From Chrysemys picta bellii (Eukaryota; Chordata; Testudines; Emydidae), in NCBI RefSeq assembly GCF_011386835.1, contig NC_088792.1, forward strand, positions 65,521,787 to 65,585,786: 64,000 nucleotides of DNA, written 5' to 3'. The notes beneath the pieces are model-generated. The model saw only the letters and a list, made by a program, of their open reading frames with translations, was not told where the DNA came from and did no database searches. Of the stretch, positions 12,200 through 24,480 are shown piece after piece (the stretch's first letter is position 1; every line of letters starts with the position of its first letter). Both the position numbers and the translations under genes were made by a program.

Positions 12200-13670
12200 T
12201 AAATCTGGAGTAATTCCACTGAAGCCAGTGGAGTTCCTCCTTGGTCTTCCAGCCACCCTTGACACAGCTGACTGCCATTCTTGAAATTCTTTCCTCCCTT
12301 GGCTTCTGTGTCCCTGCCCTTTCTTGGCTCTACTCCTACCTCTCTAAATGCTCCTGGGTGTCCTTTGGAGGCTCCTCCTCATCCACCCCCCAATTTTCTG
12401 TAAGAGACCCACAGGGACCTGTGCTTGGTCCCCTTCTCTTCACCTATACATCTTCTCTCTAGGTAATCTCATCTGCGAACACTAATTCAACTATCATATC
12501 TGTGCTGACAACTCACAGATCTACCTTTCTACTCCAAACTTATCTCCAGTCCAAAACTAAAAGCTTGACCTGTCTGCCACTTCAAGCGGAATATGGCTAG
12601 ACAGAGCTCTAAATCTCCTTCCCCCCAAAGTCCTCCCTCTTTTCTAGACCACCATGGACCGACCGCCACCATCCTGCCTGACCTGTCACTCAGACCATAA
12701 TCTGAGTGTCTTCTTGGACTCTGACCTCTCTCTAGGTCCTCATAGCCAGGCTATGTCTAAATTTTGCTGATTATTTCTGCACACCATCTCTTTCCTACTC
12801 ATCCACACAGCTAAAAAAAACTTGTCCAGACTCTCATCTCTCATCTTGATTACTGCATCATCCCTCTCTCTGGCCTTGAGAAATGCAATCTTATCCCACT
12901 CATCAATTTAAAATGCTGTGCAAAGCTCGTTTTCATAGCTCATCACTTTGACCACATCAGCCCTCTCTTTGCATCCTTCCACTGGCTTCCTCTTCTTTAC
13001 TGTATCAAACAAACTGATGGTATTCATTTTCAAGGCCCTTCATAGTACATCTCTACCCTAGCTATCTTTTCTTATTGGTAACAAGCTGTCGATTCTCAAC
13101 TCCAATCATCCCGGGATGTCAGCATCCACTGCCCATTTGTTAAACTCTCAAATACACACCTTCATGCTCTCATGTTGCCCCATGCTCTTCGGAAGCACAT
13201 CCCACAAACATCCACAAAGCCATCTCAAATCCTTCCACAAACTTCTCCTTTGCCATGATGCCTCCAAAAAACTTGACAAGTTAGTCTACTGGTGTGTCTC
13301 ATTGTTTCCTTGTCCTCCTCCATCTGTTTGTAGTCATCTGTTATTTCTCATTTCTGCTTAGATTGTCAACCCCTTTGGGCAGGGGTCTTTGTTTGTACAT
13401 CACCTTGTACGATGGCCTAAGTCATAGACTTGGATCCCTCTAGGCCACTGGTGGGCAACCTGCGGGCCTGGCTGCCGCTTTCCACAGCTCCCATTGGCCA
13501 GGAACAGCAAATCACGGCCACTGAGATCTGCGGGCGGCCGTGCAAATATAAACAAACGGTCTGGCAGCCCACCAGTGGATTACCCTGATGGGCCTCGTGC
13601 AGCCTGCGGGCCACAGGTTGCCCACCACTGCTCCAGGCACTATGGCAATACAAATTAATAAATAATAAAA
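12200..13670 (+). mobile_element. L2-clade LINE remnant (RT C-terminal half and 3' tail)
   Basis: Around 12260-12460 the forward frame shows the RT motifs ALSWLYSYLS and DPQGPVLGPLLF, typical of the region before the catalytic box in L2/Rex-type RTs. Downstream, a frame with stops includes a DYC-like motif near 12850 and an HWLP-like motif near 12985. The 3' tail (13363-13437, then 13631-13670) has the TTTGGGCAGGGGTCTTTG block and an AATACAAATTAATAAATA end; it is split by the hAT element at 13446-13630. Not functional. Confidence 0.7.
13446..13630. mobile_element. hAT-type non-autonomous element (GTGGGCAACC ends)
   Basis: Ends CACTGGTGGGCAACCTGCGG and its inverse CCACAGGTTGCCCACCACTG. Target duplication CTCTAGGC (13438-13445) and CTCCAGGC (13631-13638), one mismatch. 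It splits the L2 tail. The copy at 33252-33560 is the same family and shares the GCGGGCGGCCGTG block. Confidence 0.9.
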
Positions 13671-13679
13671 CTAGACTGC

Positions 13680-14642
13680 GATCAGAATCTGGCTCTACAG
13701 TACTGGTCTGTCTTTTAGAGATGCTAAGCACCTGCAATCAACGTCAATTGGAGATGCAAATATCCAGCCCCCTCTAATATTAGGCCATATGGGCTTAGCT
13801 ATTGGGCCCCAGAATCTGGTGTTCAGCCTGGTTATAACAGAACACAGTTGAGGCACAGAAGACTTATCTGTCGTCTTTGACAGAAGTTTTGTTTCATGTC
13901 ATAAATTTTAAAATGGTTTTTAAAATGCTTCAGGACATTTGTCAAAAGCATAAATGGCATTGTATTGTAAACATGGGCTGACAAAAATTAATTAGGTAGA
14001 GCTTTCTGCATGGCAAAGATACCAGGACAGCGATGAAACAATTTTCAAAGGAATCAGCTATGAATAGTTCATAGGCCGCTGCCAAAAATCAGCAGAAGAC
14101 TATTTAAAATATAGAATTAAAATATAAGTCGAGTGATCATTAAGGGAGAAAGCTGCATGAATTATTTGCAAATTGTCATATTGTGAATGAGACAACAATG
14201 AATTGTTTAGCTTTGCCAATAAGTACTATGAATTACTACTCTTTTGAGGATTACTGAATAAATTATAGTGCTATAAATTTCAGGGACCAAATTCTGTTCT
14301 CTGGCATAAATTGGTGGCAACATACTGAAGACAATGGAGTTATTTTGGATTTATACTGGTATGACCAATAGCAGAATAAGGCCACAAGTGAATTAGAGGG
14401 AGTAGTTACACATTAAAGACCCAAGTCCTTTTGGAAAGAAAATTACTTTTCAAAGCATTGAAAAAAAGTCATTTGAAAACTTAAGGAAAAACCTAAAGTT
14501 TCCCCAATATTACTAGTAGCTGGGTACGTATATTAGGGAATATTCAGGTTCGCAAACAGCTATTGTAAACTGCAATGTTACTGTCATTATGAAATATCAC
14601 TAAAATACAAATAATCATCAACTATTCCAGTGCTGCCTTACA
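13680..14642. other. AT-rich intergenic DNA, no feature recognised
   Basis: No open frame of note, no element ends recognised. Confidence 0.5.
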
Positions 14643-14792
14643 TACACCTCTACCCTGATCTAACATGAATTCAGATATAACGCAGTAAAGCAGTGCTCCG
14701 GCGGATCAAAGCAAGTTCAACGTGGTTTCACCTATAACACAGTAAGATGTTTTTGGCTCCCGAGGACAGTGTTATATCGGGGTAGAGGTGTA
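14643..14792. mobile_element. Mariner-like MITE, 150 bp
   Basis: Inverted ends TACACCTCTACC (14643-14654) and GGTAGAGGTGTA (14781-14792); the terminal TA on each side fits a TA target duplication. The ends continue with imperfect complementarity (CTGATCTAACA against GTTATATCGG). Internal tandem-like AACGCAGTAAAG and AACACAGTAAGA motifs. Non-coding. Confidence 0.8.
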
Positions 14793-16479
14793 CCTAATAC
14801 TATATGTGGGCAAAATGTACCCACATCCCTGTCCCCTGTAATGGGTACCGTACTTCAGGTTTAAGTTCAGATGGAAGTTTGCCATGTTCTACCCTCACAC
14901 ACAGGCTCCTCTGGTTTAATGTTGACCCCTTGTTCAATAGCAGTTTAAAACCTAAGGCAAGTCAGACCACCTCTAATTAAAGGGGTTAGGAAGAAACTTT
15001 CCCTTTGGGCAGGTCCTCCCATAATTGCTCATTTCAGGGCTTCTTGCTCCTTCTTATCGGCCATTGTCAGAGTCAGGATCTTAGATTAGAATGATTGACC
15101 ATAGATTCAGTAAAGCAATTCCAATGTGCTTGCATAAATGCGCTGAAGCCCAGATCTTAGGCAGCATCCAAGCTATGCTCAGCACAGCTCAGGAAGTGGG
15201 GGACATTAAGCAACCTTTACACCAAATGGCCACCAGTTTGGTCCCCAGCATGAAGTAGAGTAGCTACTCTATTTTTCACCAGGTGCCCATGTCTTCTGAA
15301 GGCCATTGTGGCAGCTAGGGATACCTGGAGTATAGTGAAGCTCTAGCCATCTCTCCTCCCACCGGAGCCATTAGGGCAGACCTACTCCATCTGAGGATTC
15401 CCCTGTCTATATAGGGAGGGCTGGTTTTCTAGCTGCGTTGCACTGCTGAAGGAAGCAGTGTGGGGAGCTTCAGGGGATACAGAATACCTGGCATTATTCA
15501 AATGACACAAGGAGTAGCAATGACTGACTAGAAGGAATGAGAAACAGGTGACCTCTTCCAAAGGACAGTCACTACAGCGCAGAGTCTGACATAATGAGAA
15601 AGTAGAAACGAGGGGGAGAACAAGGGTCTCCTGTTGGAGTACAGGATCCCACAAAAGACTGCTGTGTCTTGTTCCATTTATGACAGAGCAACAGACACAG
15701 GCTGAATGCCATTAGTTGACAGCAACTCCCACCTCATCCTCTTCCAGCTCCTTTCTGTAATAAATGCTGATGGTTTCATATTAAAAAAATATTCACACTG
15801 CCTTATGGATATAAACAGTGCAACATAGACCATGCAATATCAAAAGAACAAAGATATGTGCATCAGCTAAAGGAGTAACTCCACAAGTCGGCCAGCAGAT
15901 GTCTCTGTATTTCTTGTATGTACCATGTAATAGAATCGTTTTTAATTGCTTTCTGTGAAGAACGGTAAAATTCAGACATTTAAATGCACATTAGAGTGGG
16001 GGGACTAGGCAAAGCTCCAGACTCAAAATGGTGTCCATTTCTTTTATTTAAAATTTCTCTTTGGATTAATCTTGAAAGCCTTTGTGGAAGAAGTGGGTGG
16101 GGCTAAGGACAGGGGTTGAGCAACATATGGGCTACTACATTAGTATAGTAAATTTTTCGTTTACATTTAAAAATTAAGAATAGATTTGAGACTCAGCAGT
16201 AAACTTTACAATATTCTTACTAAGGCTTAAATCACACAACCAGAGAGGCATGACATGAAAAACACCTTTATTCACATGAAATCAGATTTTAAATGTTATA
16301 AATTTGCAATCTATACACAGGAAGACACCAATTAAATAAAACAAAGTCCCTCTGAAGTGAGCATAAAGCATGGATCACTAAACCACCACCAAGTTCAGAC
16401 TATTGTTAATACACCAAGTTGACCGAAAAGTGTCCAAATTCCAAGTCAATTTATAGGAGGTGTAATCAATCTGAAGACT
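14793..16479. other. Intergenic DNA, no feature recognised
   Basis: No recognisable gene. The 90-codon reverse frame at 15382-15654 has no motif and is treated as chance. An A-rich stretch at 15781-15790 could be an old retroposon tail but has no clear body. Confidence 0.45.
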
Positions 16480-18821
16480 GGCCACAATCAGTGCCTGGAA
16501 CAGCCCTAACACATCACACCCCTCTACTGAGACCCCTCTGTTCTCGTGAGATTTCAAAATGGCTAGTTTTGCCTGACCTAGTAACCAGTTAGCCAGGTAG
16601 GAAACCAGCTGAATGCAAGCACTGCATCTTGCTCCCAGAACAAGCAGAGGCTTGGAGAAAGCCGATCCCAGATTGCTGAAAAGCTGCTGCAGAAAATAAA
16701 AGAGGCTTAAGATGGGGGAGATAAAGGAAAAAATTAAACATCATGTCTGAGGACTAACAGAAAGGGCACTGTGCAGACACCTCAGGGGGGCTATGGTTCA
16801 CAAAATGACTGGCTGCTGTGAGGACCCTTCTCTGAAAATAATGAAGGGCTTAGGAAGAGGAGGTTTGAACAGCATCCTCCAAGCCAGGGACATGTAGAGT
16901 CACCCAGGGACAGAGCCATGCTCCAGGTTGTATAAGGGAGATCAGAGATGGTGGGATAATGCTGCACCTTGACACACATACCATAGAGCTCCTTCTTGGT
17001 CATGGCTACAAAAGGAACATTTACCAGGAAAATAATCTGCCTGGGAGCTTAAGGATCTCATCTGTGGAAGGGGAGACCACCAGTGAGGGGAACACAGAAT
17101 TCCACCCTGCAAGCACAGTCCCTGCAAAAATTTTCTGCTGATGTTGTGCAGCCCACTGAGGGAGCACCACCTGGAATTCAGCGAGAATCTTATTGAAAAA
17201 ATGTAAGAGCTGCCACTATTTCCAATGTGACTAACAATGAACAATCAGGTGGAACAATCCAGGCTGAGTAAAGGCAGAAAACAGGCTCCTGCAGGAAAGA
17301 GCTTCATAGGGGGAAAAGTGGGTTAAAAAACAGTGGCTCTTCCAAGAGTCACAGTCTAAAAAAAGCTGGGTCAGGCTGTGTGCTGTATAGAAGCTGTTAA
17401 AAAGGCCACTATAGAATGGAGGCAAATCTAATCTCTAATCGACCAGGTGCAAGTCAAGGCCCATCCACACAACACAATAGAGGACAGGCCAGACAGGAGT
17501 CTGAGTACAGCAACCACTGAACAAAGTGGAGGCGAAAAGCTGCCATCCTACTGACCAGGCCAATGAGCCCCTGGCCACCCTCAATTAGTGGCTGGAGCAG
17601 TAAGGCATGGGGCAACCAGTGGTAACCATCCAAAAAAAATGGTTAATGTTCTTCTGAATCTGGTCCAGGAAGCCTAGGGGAGAATCCAGCCACACCAGTT
17701 GGTGCCACAACATTTTGGTCACAAGGTTGTTAGCGATCAAAACCCATCCTCAAAAAGAAAATCCAGGAAGGAGTCAGCACCATCTCTGAAGGCAGTTCTG
17801 CACCTTCAGCCCCCTCCCAGTCCTCAGCCCCCTTCAGTCCTCAGCCCCCTCCCAGTTCCTTAACATGTATTGTTCAGATCCAAAGAAGAAAAAACTAGCA
17901 CCTAAATCCCAGAGGTACACCATTACTTCTTGGGGCAACAATAGGGGAGCACTGCAGAGCCAAGAGCCTAATAAGATCCAATTACTCTTTGCCCAGTTAA
18001 TTCAGGTAGAGGACACTTGTTCATATACTTGTCAGGCACAAGCTGCCTGCACGTCACCTTGAGATGTCATGAAACAGATGTCATCCCCATAGGCTGACAG
18101 ATAAAACGGGAAAGCATCTAGCAACCCTGGCACAAACAGGCCAATCAAATGGCTTCTTGGGAGATGTATGCCCCGAGTCTGGAGCCATTCATGCAACATC
18201 CCAGACAGAGGGCAGCCTGATGTATGCACACTGAGAAGGAGCAGCTAAGACCCCATTAATCTTTAAGACACTAAAAATGTTATGGTTAAGAAATATATGA
18301 AGTGAACATTGCCCCAATCCCAAAAGCTTCTAACATTTTGAAAAGATAGCTATGGTTTAACTCGATCAAAGGCCTTCTTTTGATCCATTGAAATAAGCCA
18401 CACAGCCAGATTAAAAAGTTTGCTGACAGTATAAATGTCACAAATTAAGAACAAGTATACAGCAGCTAGGAATACATTATGTTTGGTCAGGATGTAGCAA
18501 AGAGTCCAGACAGTCCTTCAGCTGGCTGGCTAAGACCCTGGATATAATCTTATAATTAGAGCAGAGAAGGGAAATAGGTCTCCAATTCCTTAAATTGAAG
18601 AGGTCTCCTTTTCTGTGAAACAGGGTGATCTCTGCCCTACAGCTGCTGAAGGGTAGCTCTTTCTCCTGGCTCCACTCCAACACCACTAGAAAAAAGTCAG
18701 GACCAATAAGATACCAGAAAGATTTGTTGAATTCAGGTACAGAAGCCTTGCTTGTAGAGAGCTGCTGGTCTGCAACAGAGAGCTCCTGTAATGGCAGCAG
18801 GATGTCCGGTAAGCAGGCCAC

Positions 18822-18842
18822 TCATCTGGTTTTAAACCAGAT
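18822..18842. repeat. Perfect 21-nt hairpin sequence
   Basis: CATCTGGTTT-T-AAACCAGATG folds back on itself with a one-base centre. It lies between the RT and endonuclease parts of the Tx1-like LINE, in a non-LINE stretch (about 18805-19137) that also contains an inverted pair around ATGACTTC/GAAGTCAT (18958-18995). The stretch may be a separate small DNA element. Confidence 0.5.
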
Positions 18843-19348
18843 GAACTTGTCTAATGTGTGTCCCTCATCCGGCACCGAGACAAAAACCAGACATGGTTTT
18901 ATCCAGTTCCAGACATGGGACGCCACAATGGGGAGCGTGCTGCTCCGCCCCTGCTGGTATGACTTCACACACACTATGTATGCGAAGTCATGCCGGGGCA
19001 GGGCAGCATGTTCTTCAAAATGGTGCCCCCTCCACCCTCATGCAGCACGCTGGAGTGGGTGGGGTCACGTCAATGGAGGCAGGCCCAAGCTGTTCCCAGA
19101 ATGTCCAGTGTTCTAGGATTGTGCAAGTGGCCACCCTAGCATCCAGGCACTGCTGCGCCTCACTGATAAGACGGGGTAACCCCTGGTGCGGCTCTGCCAT
19201 TGCCAGCACTTCACAGGCTCTGGGTGATTACAGGGTACCGTAAAAGGAAAGAGCTGCTGTCTGGATCTCAGCAGGGTCAGGTGTCAAACGACCAATCGGC
19301 AGCCAGAGACAAGAGACCTGCCAATGGTACGTAGTATTTCTCCAACCC

Positions 19349-19349
<1 letters not shown>

Positions 19350-19423
<74 letters not shown>

Positions 19424-19425
19424 AA
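19350..19425 (+). repeat. (AAAG)n microsatellite, about 19 units
   Basis: Uninterrupted AAAG/GAAA tetranucleotide array, the longest perfect microsatellite in the window. It sits inside the Tx1-like LINE region and creates artificial poly-KER and poly-FLS reading frames on the two strands. Confidence 0.97.
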
Positions 19426-20259
19426 AACCTCCTGGAAGCATCTATGTCATGTAGCTGGATAGGATGGCTCAAACCAGAGCTCCCTGCACTTCCTTTTCCA
19501 ACAAGCATCTCAGGAGTCAGTGTTTCTTGGTTAGAGTTTGATGAATGTGCACTGAATTCCTCACATCAAGATTGCCATGAAGGTCCAAGATATATCTCAA
19601 TCCAGGGTGCTCATGGCCTGATGCAAGGCCTGCATGGCAACCTGGGTGTACTACTGACAGACCAGCTGGACCTGGACTTTCCTACATCCCACCACTGTCT
19701 CAGGGATTCGTACAGTGGCTTTTGCAGCCACCAATGCTCCCAAGCCACAGGGAATATTTGGGTGAAATTTGAGTCCTGTAATAATTTGGTATTAAAGTAC
19801 CAGTTGGAAGCACTGGCAGGAAGAGGGACAGACACACTGACCGAGCCATAATGATGATCAGACAAGTCAAAGGGAGACAGAGAAGACAGAAAATATATTC
19901 ACACTGGCCTTGGGGTAGAAAAGTGAGCTAATCTACCCCCCGAGACCTGGTTGGGAGTAACCTTCAAGAGTACTGCCTAACAGCAGGTGAGAGAACCTCC
20001 AAACATCTACTAGCCCAAGGTGTGCAGGAGACAGTTCCCTGGCTGACTGAGGGTGTGGCTCCTCATGGTTCCTGTCTAAAACAGTCTACAGTGCAATTGA
20101 AATCCCCTTCCAGGACAATAACAGTATCAGAGTCACATCCAAGCACGGCATGTGAGACAAGGTCTCGCCCTAGCATGGGGGCATACACACTGAAAAGATT
20201 AAAAACCAATAGTGCCAATACCTTGAGGTGCCAGCCCAATCTCCTTCACAGACAGAATC

Positions 20260-20556
20260 TGTGCCCCTGCACCCCAGGGAAAAGAAAACAATGTGCTGGG
20301 GGGGTCCTCAACTCCTGGCTCTGCCTCCACTCCACCCCCTCCCCCAAGCGCACCACATCCTCCCCCTTCCTCCCCAGCACGCCGTGAAACAACTGATCCT
20401 GGCAGACATGAGGAGGAAGGGGGAGATGCTGATTGGCAGGGCCACTGGTGGGCAGGAGGCATTGGGGGAGAACTGATGGGGGGCTGCTGGTGGGTCACCA
20501 TGTGTGCTCCAACCCCGAAGTACCCACAGGGTTAATGTCTATGACATTGGCGCCAT
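20260..20556 (-). repeat. GC-rich dispersed repeat, minus-oriented copy
   Basis: Read on the minus strand this begins with a GGCGCCAATGTCATAGACAT-like phrase and carries a GTTTCACGGCGTGCTGG block followed by G-rich sequence. Related copies are at 29645-29950 and inside 61076-61700. It interrupts the endonuclease end of the Tx1-like LINE. Non-coding; classification unknown, probably a non-autonomous DNA element. Confidence 0.55.
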
Positions 20557-21368
20557 GGCTCAAGAAAGGTTTTCCCCTTCCTTTTCTTTCAACCAGTTCC
20601 CCGATTATCAGGGTCTGAGTTAATCTCTTGCAAAAGGACAACATCAGCCTGTGTTTGAGAAATTCAAAAAATTATGCGTTTTTATGACCATCTCGATCTA
20701 AAAGTTCTTTCTGTCCTGAAAGTCTATAAATGCAATATACTATAAGCTATGCTTAGAGAGCCAGAGTTGAGCAGCACCGTGGAGACTAGAAGGGGAGAGC
20801 CAAGAAGCAGAGAGAAATGAAGGAAAGTGGAAGTTCTTTGAACAAAAATGAGCCATGGGGAGGCCTATGTATCTTGTACAGTCCCCGCACATGTCCTGAC
20901 TTTGCTCAACAACTTTTTGAGACAGAAATGTTTTACGATCAACCGAGGTCTCTCTCAACTGAAGGGCAGCTGAGTGATCAAAGCACTGTAAATCAGAGAA
21001 ATAGGCCTCAAACTCAACTCCCCACTTCCCTTTAGTGCTGTCCAAAAAGCCACTAATTTCTTGCACACTGTACCCACCCTTCCTGGCTAGCTGACTGGCT
21101 GAGAAATCAGGAACTAGTGAGGAGTCAGACAGCTCATCATTGTACTCTTCATCTCCTTCAAGCCACCAGCTCAGAAAAAACATTGAGGGCTATTACAGTC
21201 TCATTATTCATGAAGGTAAGAGATTCAGTGGGAGCAGCTGGCATATCTATTTTTCCAGAGTGGCAGGCAATGCAGGCCCAGGCTGGGACCTAGCATCATC
21301 ACTGCAGTATGCAGGATCAGGGACATGAGGGCTCACCATGCCGGGGGAAAAACAGCAACCCACTGGGA

Positions 21369-21973
21369 CAGGGACGGGCAAACTTTTTGGCCTGAGAGCC
21401 ACATCGGGTTTCAGAAATTGTATGGAGGGCCGGTTAGGGGAGGGGGTCGTGGCCCAGCCCCCACCTCCTATCTGCCCCCCCGCCAGGACTCCTACCCCAT
21501 CCACACACACCCGCTCCCTGTCCCCTGACCGCCCCCAGACCCTCACCACCCCATCCAATCCCTCCTCTCATTCCTGACAGCCCCCCTGGCACCCCCCCCC
21601 CATTCAACCCCCTATTCCCCTCTGACCGCCCTGACCCCCATCCCGATCTCCCCTGCCCTCTATCCAACTCCCCCTGCTCTGTGCCCCCTTACCGCGCTGC
21701 CTGGAGCACCGGTGGCTGGCGGTGCTACAGCTACGCCGCCCGGCTGGAGCTGGGCCATGCCACCGCCGCCACCACGCAGCACAGACACCGGGTCAGGCCG
21801 GGCTCTGCAGCTGCACTGCCCCAGGAGCTCACAGCCCCGCCGCCTAGAGCATTGCGCCGGAGTGAGCGAGCTGAGGCTGTGGGGGAGAAGGGACAGCAAG
21901 GGAGGGGCTGGGGGTTAGCCTCCCAGGCCAGGAGCCGGGCAGGATGGGCCCGGACATAGTTTGTCCACTCCTG
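21369..21973. mobile_element. hAT-type GC-rich element in the Tx1-like ORF1
   Basis: Left end CAGGGACGGGCAAACTTTTT and right end TAGTTTGTCCACTCCTG are imperfect inverted repeats. The flanks CACTGGGA (21361-21368) and CACAGAGA (21974-21981) agree at 6 of 8 positions, a weak target duplication. The interior is C-rich on the left half and has no transposase. Overlapping open frames are composition artefacts. Confidence 0.65.
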
Positions 21974-23771
21974 CACAGAGAGCACCAGTCATGGAGCTAA
22001 TATCCAGTGCAACACTCCTTCACAGAGCTGCACCCTCAGCTACTGCATTTCAGCTTAAGACTTTCTCAAGTCTTAGCCCTTTATGACTAGATCTGCATGA
22101 ATCTGTCTCATCAATCTGTTCTTCACCCCCTTGTCTAGAACCTCTCTTTGTAAGTAGGTGCTCCTCAACTTCCAGGACTCACTTCTGTCCAAGCACAAGT
22201 GATGGGGTCACAATAGATGGTTCCTCGGGGGGGGGGGGCACATAAGGCGAGGGGAGGGATGAAAGCTAGCAGTGCAGATGCAGGCTGTCTTCTGTTGGTC
22301 CCCTGATGTCCCAGCCCTCTTGGGCAATCCTGGGGTCCCACCTTGTTACCAGGGACACCAGAGTCAGCAGTGCATGGGCAGGAACCCCTCAATGACCAGG
22401 GTCACCACACAGGAAACATTTCATATTTTCAGAGGGAGCAAACACTATATATCTTCCCCATCTATGTGGTCCTTTAAAATCAGGCTCAAGGGCTGTTCAG
22501 GGTTATTTGAAAACCACATAAACCTGGTGCCCAAATCACATAACATGCCCCACACTTGGGTTCTTGCAGCCCAATGGACTCATCCTAATAGCAGAAACCA
22601 CATTCCCATAATGGGAGAGAACAGACACTAGGGTCTCATTATGAACAAGGGGTAACACTAGAAAAATTTACTTTAGTAGCAGGAGTAAACAAAGGAAAAA
22701 CTGGAACAAAAGACTCCTTGACCCAAAGTCCCTCCTGTACTAACCAAGTCACAAACTGCTTTTGAGCCAGAAAAATCACTATGGATTTACTTATTTGACA
22801 GGCAGATTTTATATTAGCACAGCCAATAACCTTACCTACATTCAGCAACACCTCCCCCACAGTGCATGAGACAGTAGGCACACACCAAACTCCATGCTTG
22901 TGGGTCAAATCACTAAACCCATCTGCAGTGGACCCCATGGAGAAACTTCCCACCCCACAAGGAGAAAGGGAAGTGTAATGGGGTCCACTGACCACTATGG
23001 CACCTCCTCATGACCGATACAGGTATTAGCTCTGGTAGCCAGTGCACCCTGCTCTGGTTGTGTTCTGCCCATTACCTCTGTCTGCTCCTGGACCCATGAA
23101 GCTTCAAGGACCACAGCATCCTCTTCAGTGACAGAGCCTTCCAGCTGTGCCACACACTGTGCGCCCCACATCTCTGCAATCCCTGTCCAGCCACTGCTCT
23201 CAGTGGCAACTGCAGTCTGTCTAGCCACTTCCCCAGGGACAAGGGAGAGACCCTGTGGAAGGCCACTGCTTGCTGCACCCCTTCTGACTCCTCAGTAGAT
23301 TTCTCTGGGCCATTTCCCCAGCACCCTCTTTGCCGTTGCCTCAGGGCCTTAGCCTGCAGAACCCTACAACCCACCAGGAGCTCCCTGGGTCTCTGTCTGT
23401 GGTACTGCTTTGTCCAGGGTGCCAGCTTTCTTCAGTCTGCAAGGCAGGCAGCCAGTCCTTCTCCCTCCCCAAGCTCCCAGGAGTGACTGAAGCTGCTCTG
23501 CCCTGCAGCTCTTCTTATAGGGGTCTGCCAAGACCTGATTAGCAGCTCCCCTCAGCCCTCCTCTGATTGGCTGGCTCCTGTGCAGCTCCCTAAAGCTCTA
23601 TTAACCCCTTAGAGCCCAGTCTGGGGCAGGCGCCACATCACAGGGGGAACAACAACAGCCCCAAAACAAAGAGCAAGTAACAAAACAAGAAGACACACAG
23701 AATAACAGAAATCCAGCTAGTGCCCACAGCATGTATCAAACACAGCCTCACACCCAGGAACTCCCACAATC

Positions 23772-23773
<2 letters not shown>

Positions 23774-23806
<33 letters not shown>
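23774..23806 (+). repeat. (GA)n microsatellite
   Basis: About 16 uninterrupted GA units, just left of an LINE-tail-like fragment. Confidence 0.95.
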
Positions 23807-23807
<1 letters not shown>

Positions 23808-23869
23808 AGCATTCACACATACAGTTAGCAACTTCGGTCACAAGTCACTCCATCAGCACTTCTTCATTA

Positions 23870-24480
23870 TTATAATCATTGCTTATTACTTTATAGCACC
23901 ACACCCAGGCTAGGGACTTCACAGAAACACAAAGAAGACAGGTCCCTACCCTGAGGCGCTTACAGTCTTCTAAGTGATGTATTTGGCAGTCCAGCGAGGA
24001 TATAACATCCACTAAGACAGGTGGCATGTAGAAGGATGTGGGCTACAGAAATATGATTCTGTGGTTACTCATTTCAGGCACACATACATTTTGGTGGTTG
24101 AACTATCATGTTTGTTTTTTTAACATACTCACTGTTTGCAGGCAGTCTGCAGAAGAGAGTTTTTAGGAGTGGTTTGAATTAGGCAAAGGTGGAGACTTGG
24201 CAAACAGATCTGGAAAGGGCATTCCAATCATCAGGGATGCCATGGAAGAAACAGGGAAGGCACAGAGATATCTGTAAGAGACAAAGGGGGTTCTGAGGCT
24301 GGCATTGCATTGTCAGAGCAGACGATGGAGACCATGCAAGAGGAGGCCAGGCCAGAAATATAGGTAGAAGCTGCCTTTCTCTGCAAACTGCGTTTTAGGA
24401 ACCCAGATACTACGATGATGTGAGCCCTATAGGTACGTACATAAAAACATAGCACCAGTTTCCACACACACTCGTGGACA
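23870..24480 (-). mobile_element. L2/L3-type LINE 3' region, minus strand (tentative)
   Basis: The segment 23880-23975 (TTTATAGCACC, AGACAGGTCCCTACCCTGAGG, GCTTACAGTCTTCTAAGT) matches the reverse of the tail block seen at 13363-13437 and 50868-50945. The purine-rich part up to about 24480 resembles the 3' untranslated region of such LINEs. No RT motif is present, so the family call is tentative. Confidence 0.45.

Larger units (their letters stand above)
16480..23640 (-). mobile_element. Tx1-like (L1-superfamily) LINE, broken by insertions
   Basis: Reading the minus strand from about 23640, a probable 5' region is followed by an ORF1-like part at 22995-22640 (TPATKVNFSSVTP) and a zinc knuckle near 22423-22391 (CFLCGDPGH). 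The ORF1 C-terminal part is at 21183-20740 (YSVQEISGFLDSTKGK). ORF2 follows: an endonuclease remnant near 20240-20070 (VYAPMLGRD, then EGDFNCTVD), then RT with RNWRPISLLCSNYKI near 18590-18545, GCPLSGML near 18210-18190 and the catalytic box as AYGDD near 18090. Downstream debris continues to about 16480. Interrupted by the hAT-type element at 21369-21973, a repeat at 20260-20556 and an AAAG array. Stops and frameshifts throughout. Ends are approximate. Confidence 0.7.

Noticed and set aside
19324..19851. 175-codon frame with a poly-KER stretch
   Set aside because: Created by the AAAG microsatellite inside a dead LINE.
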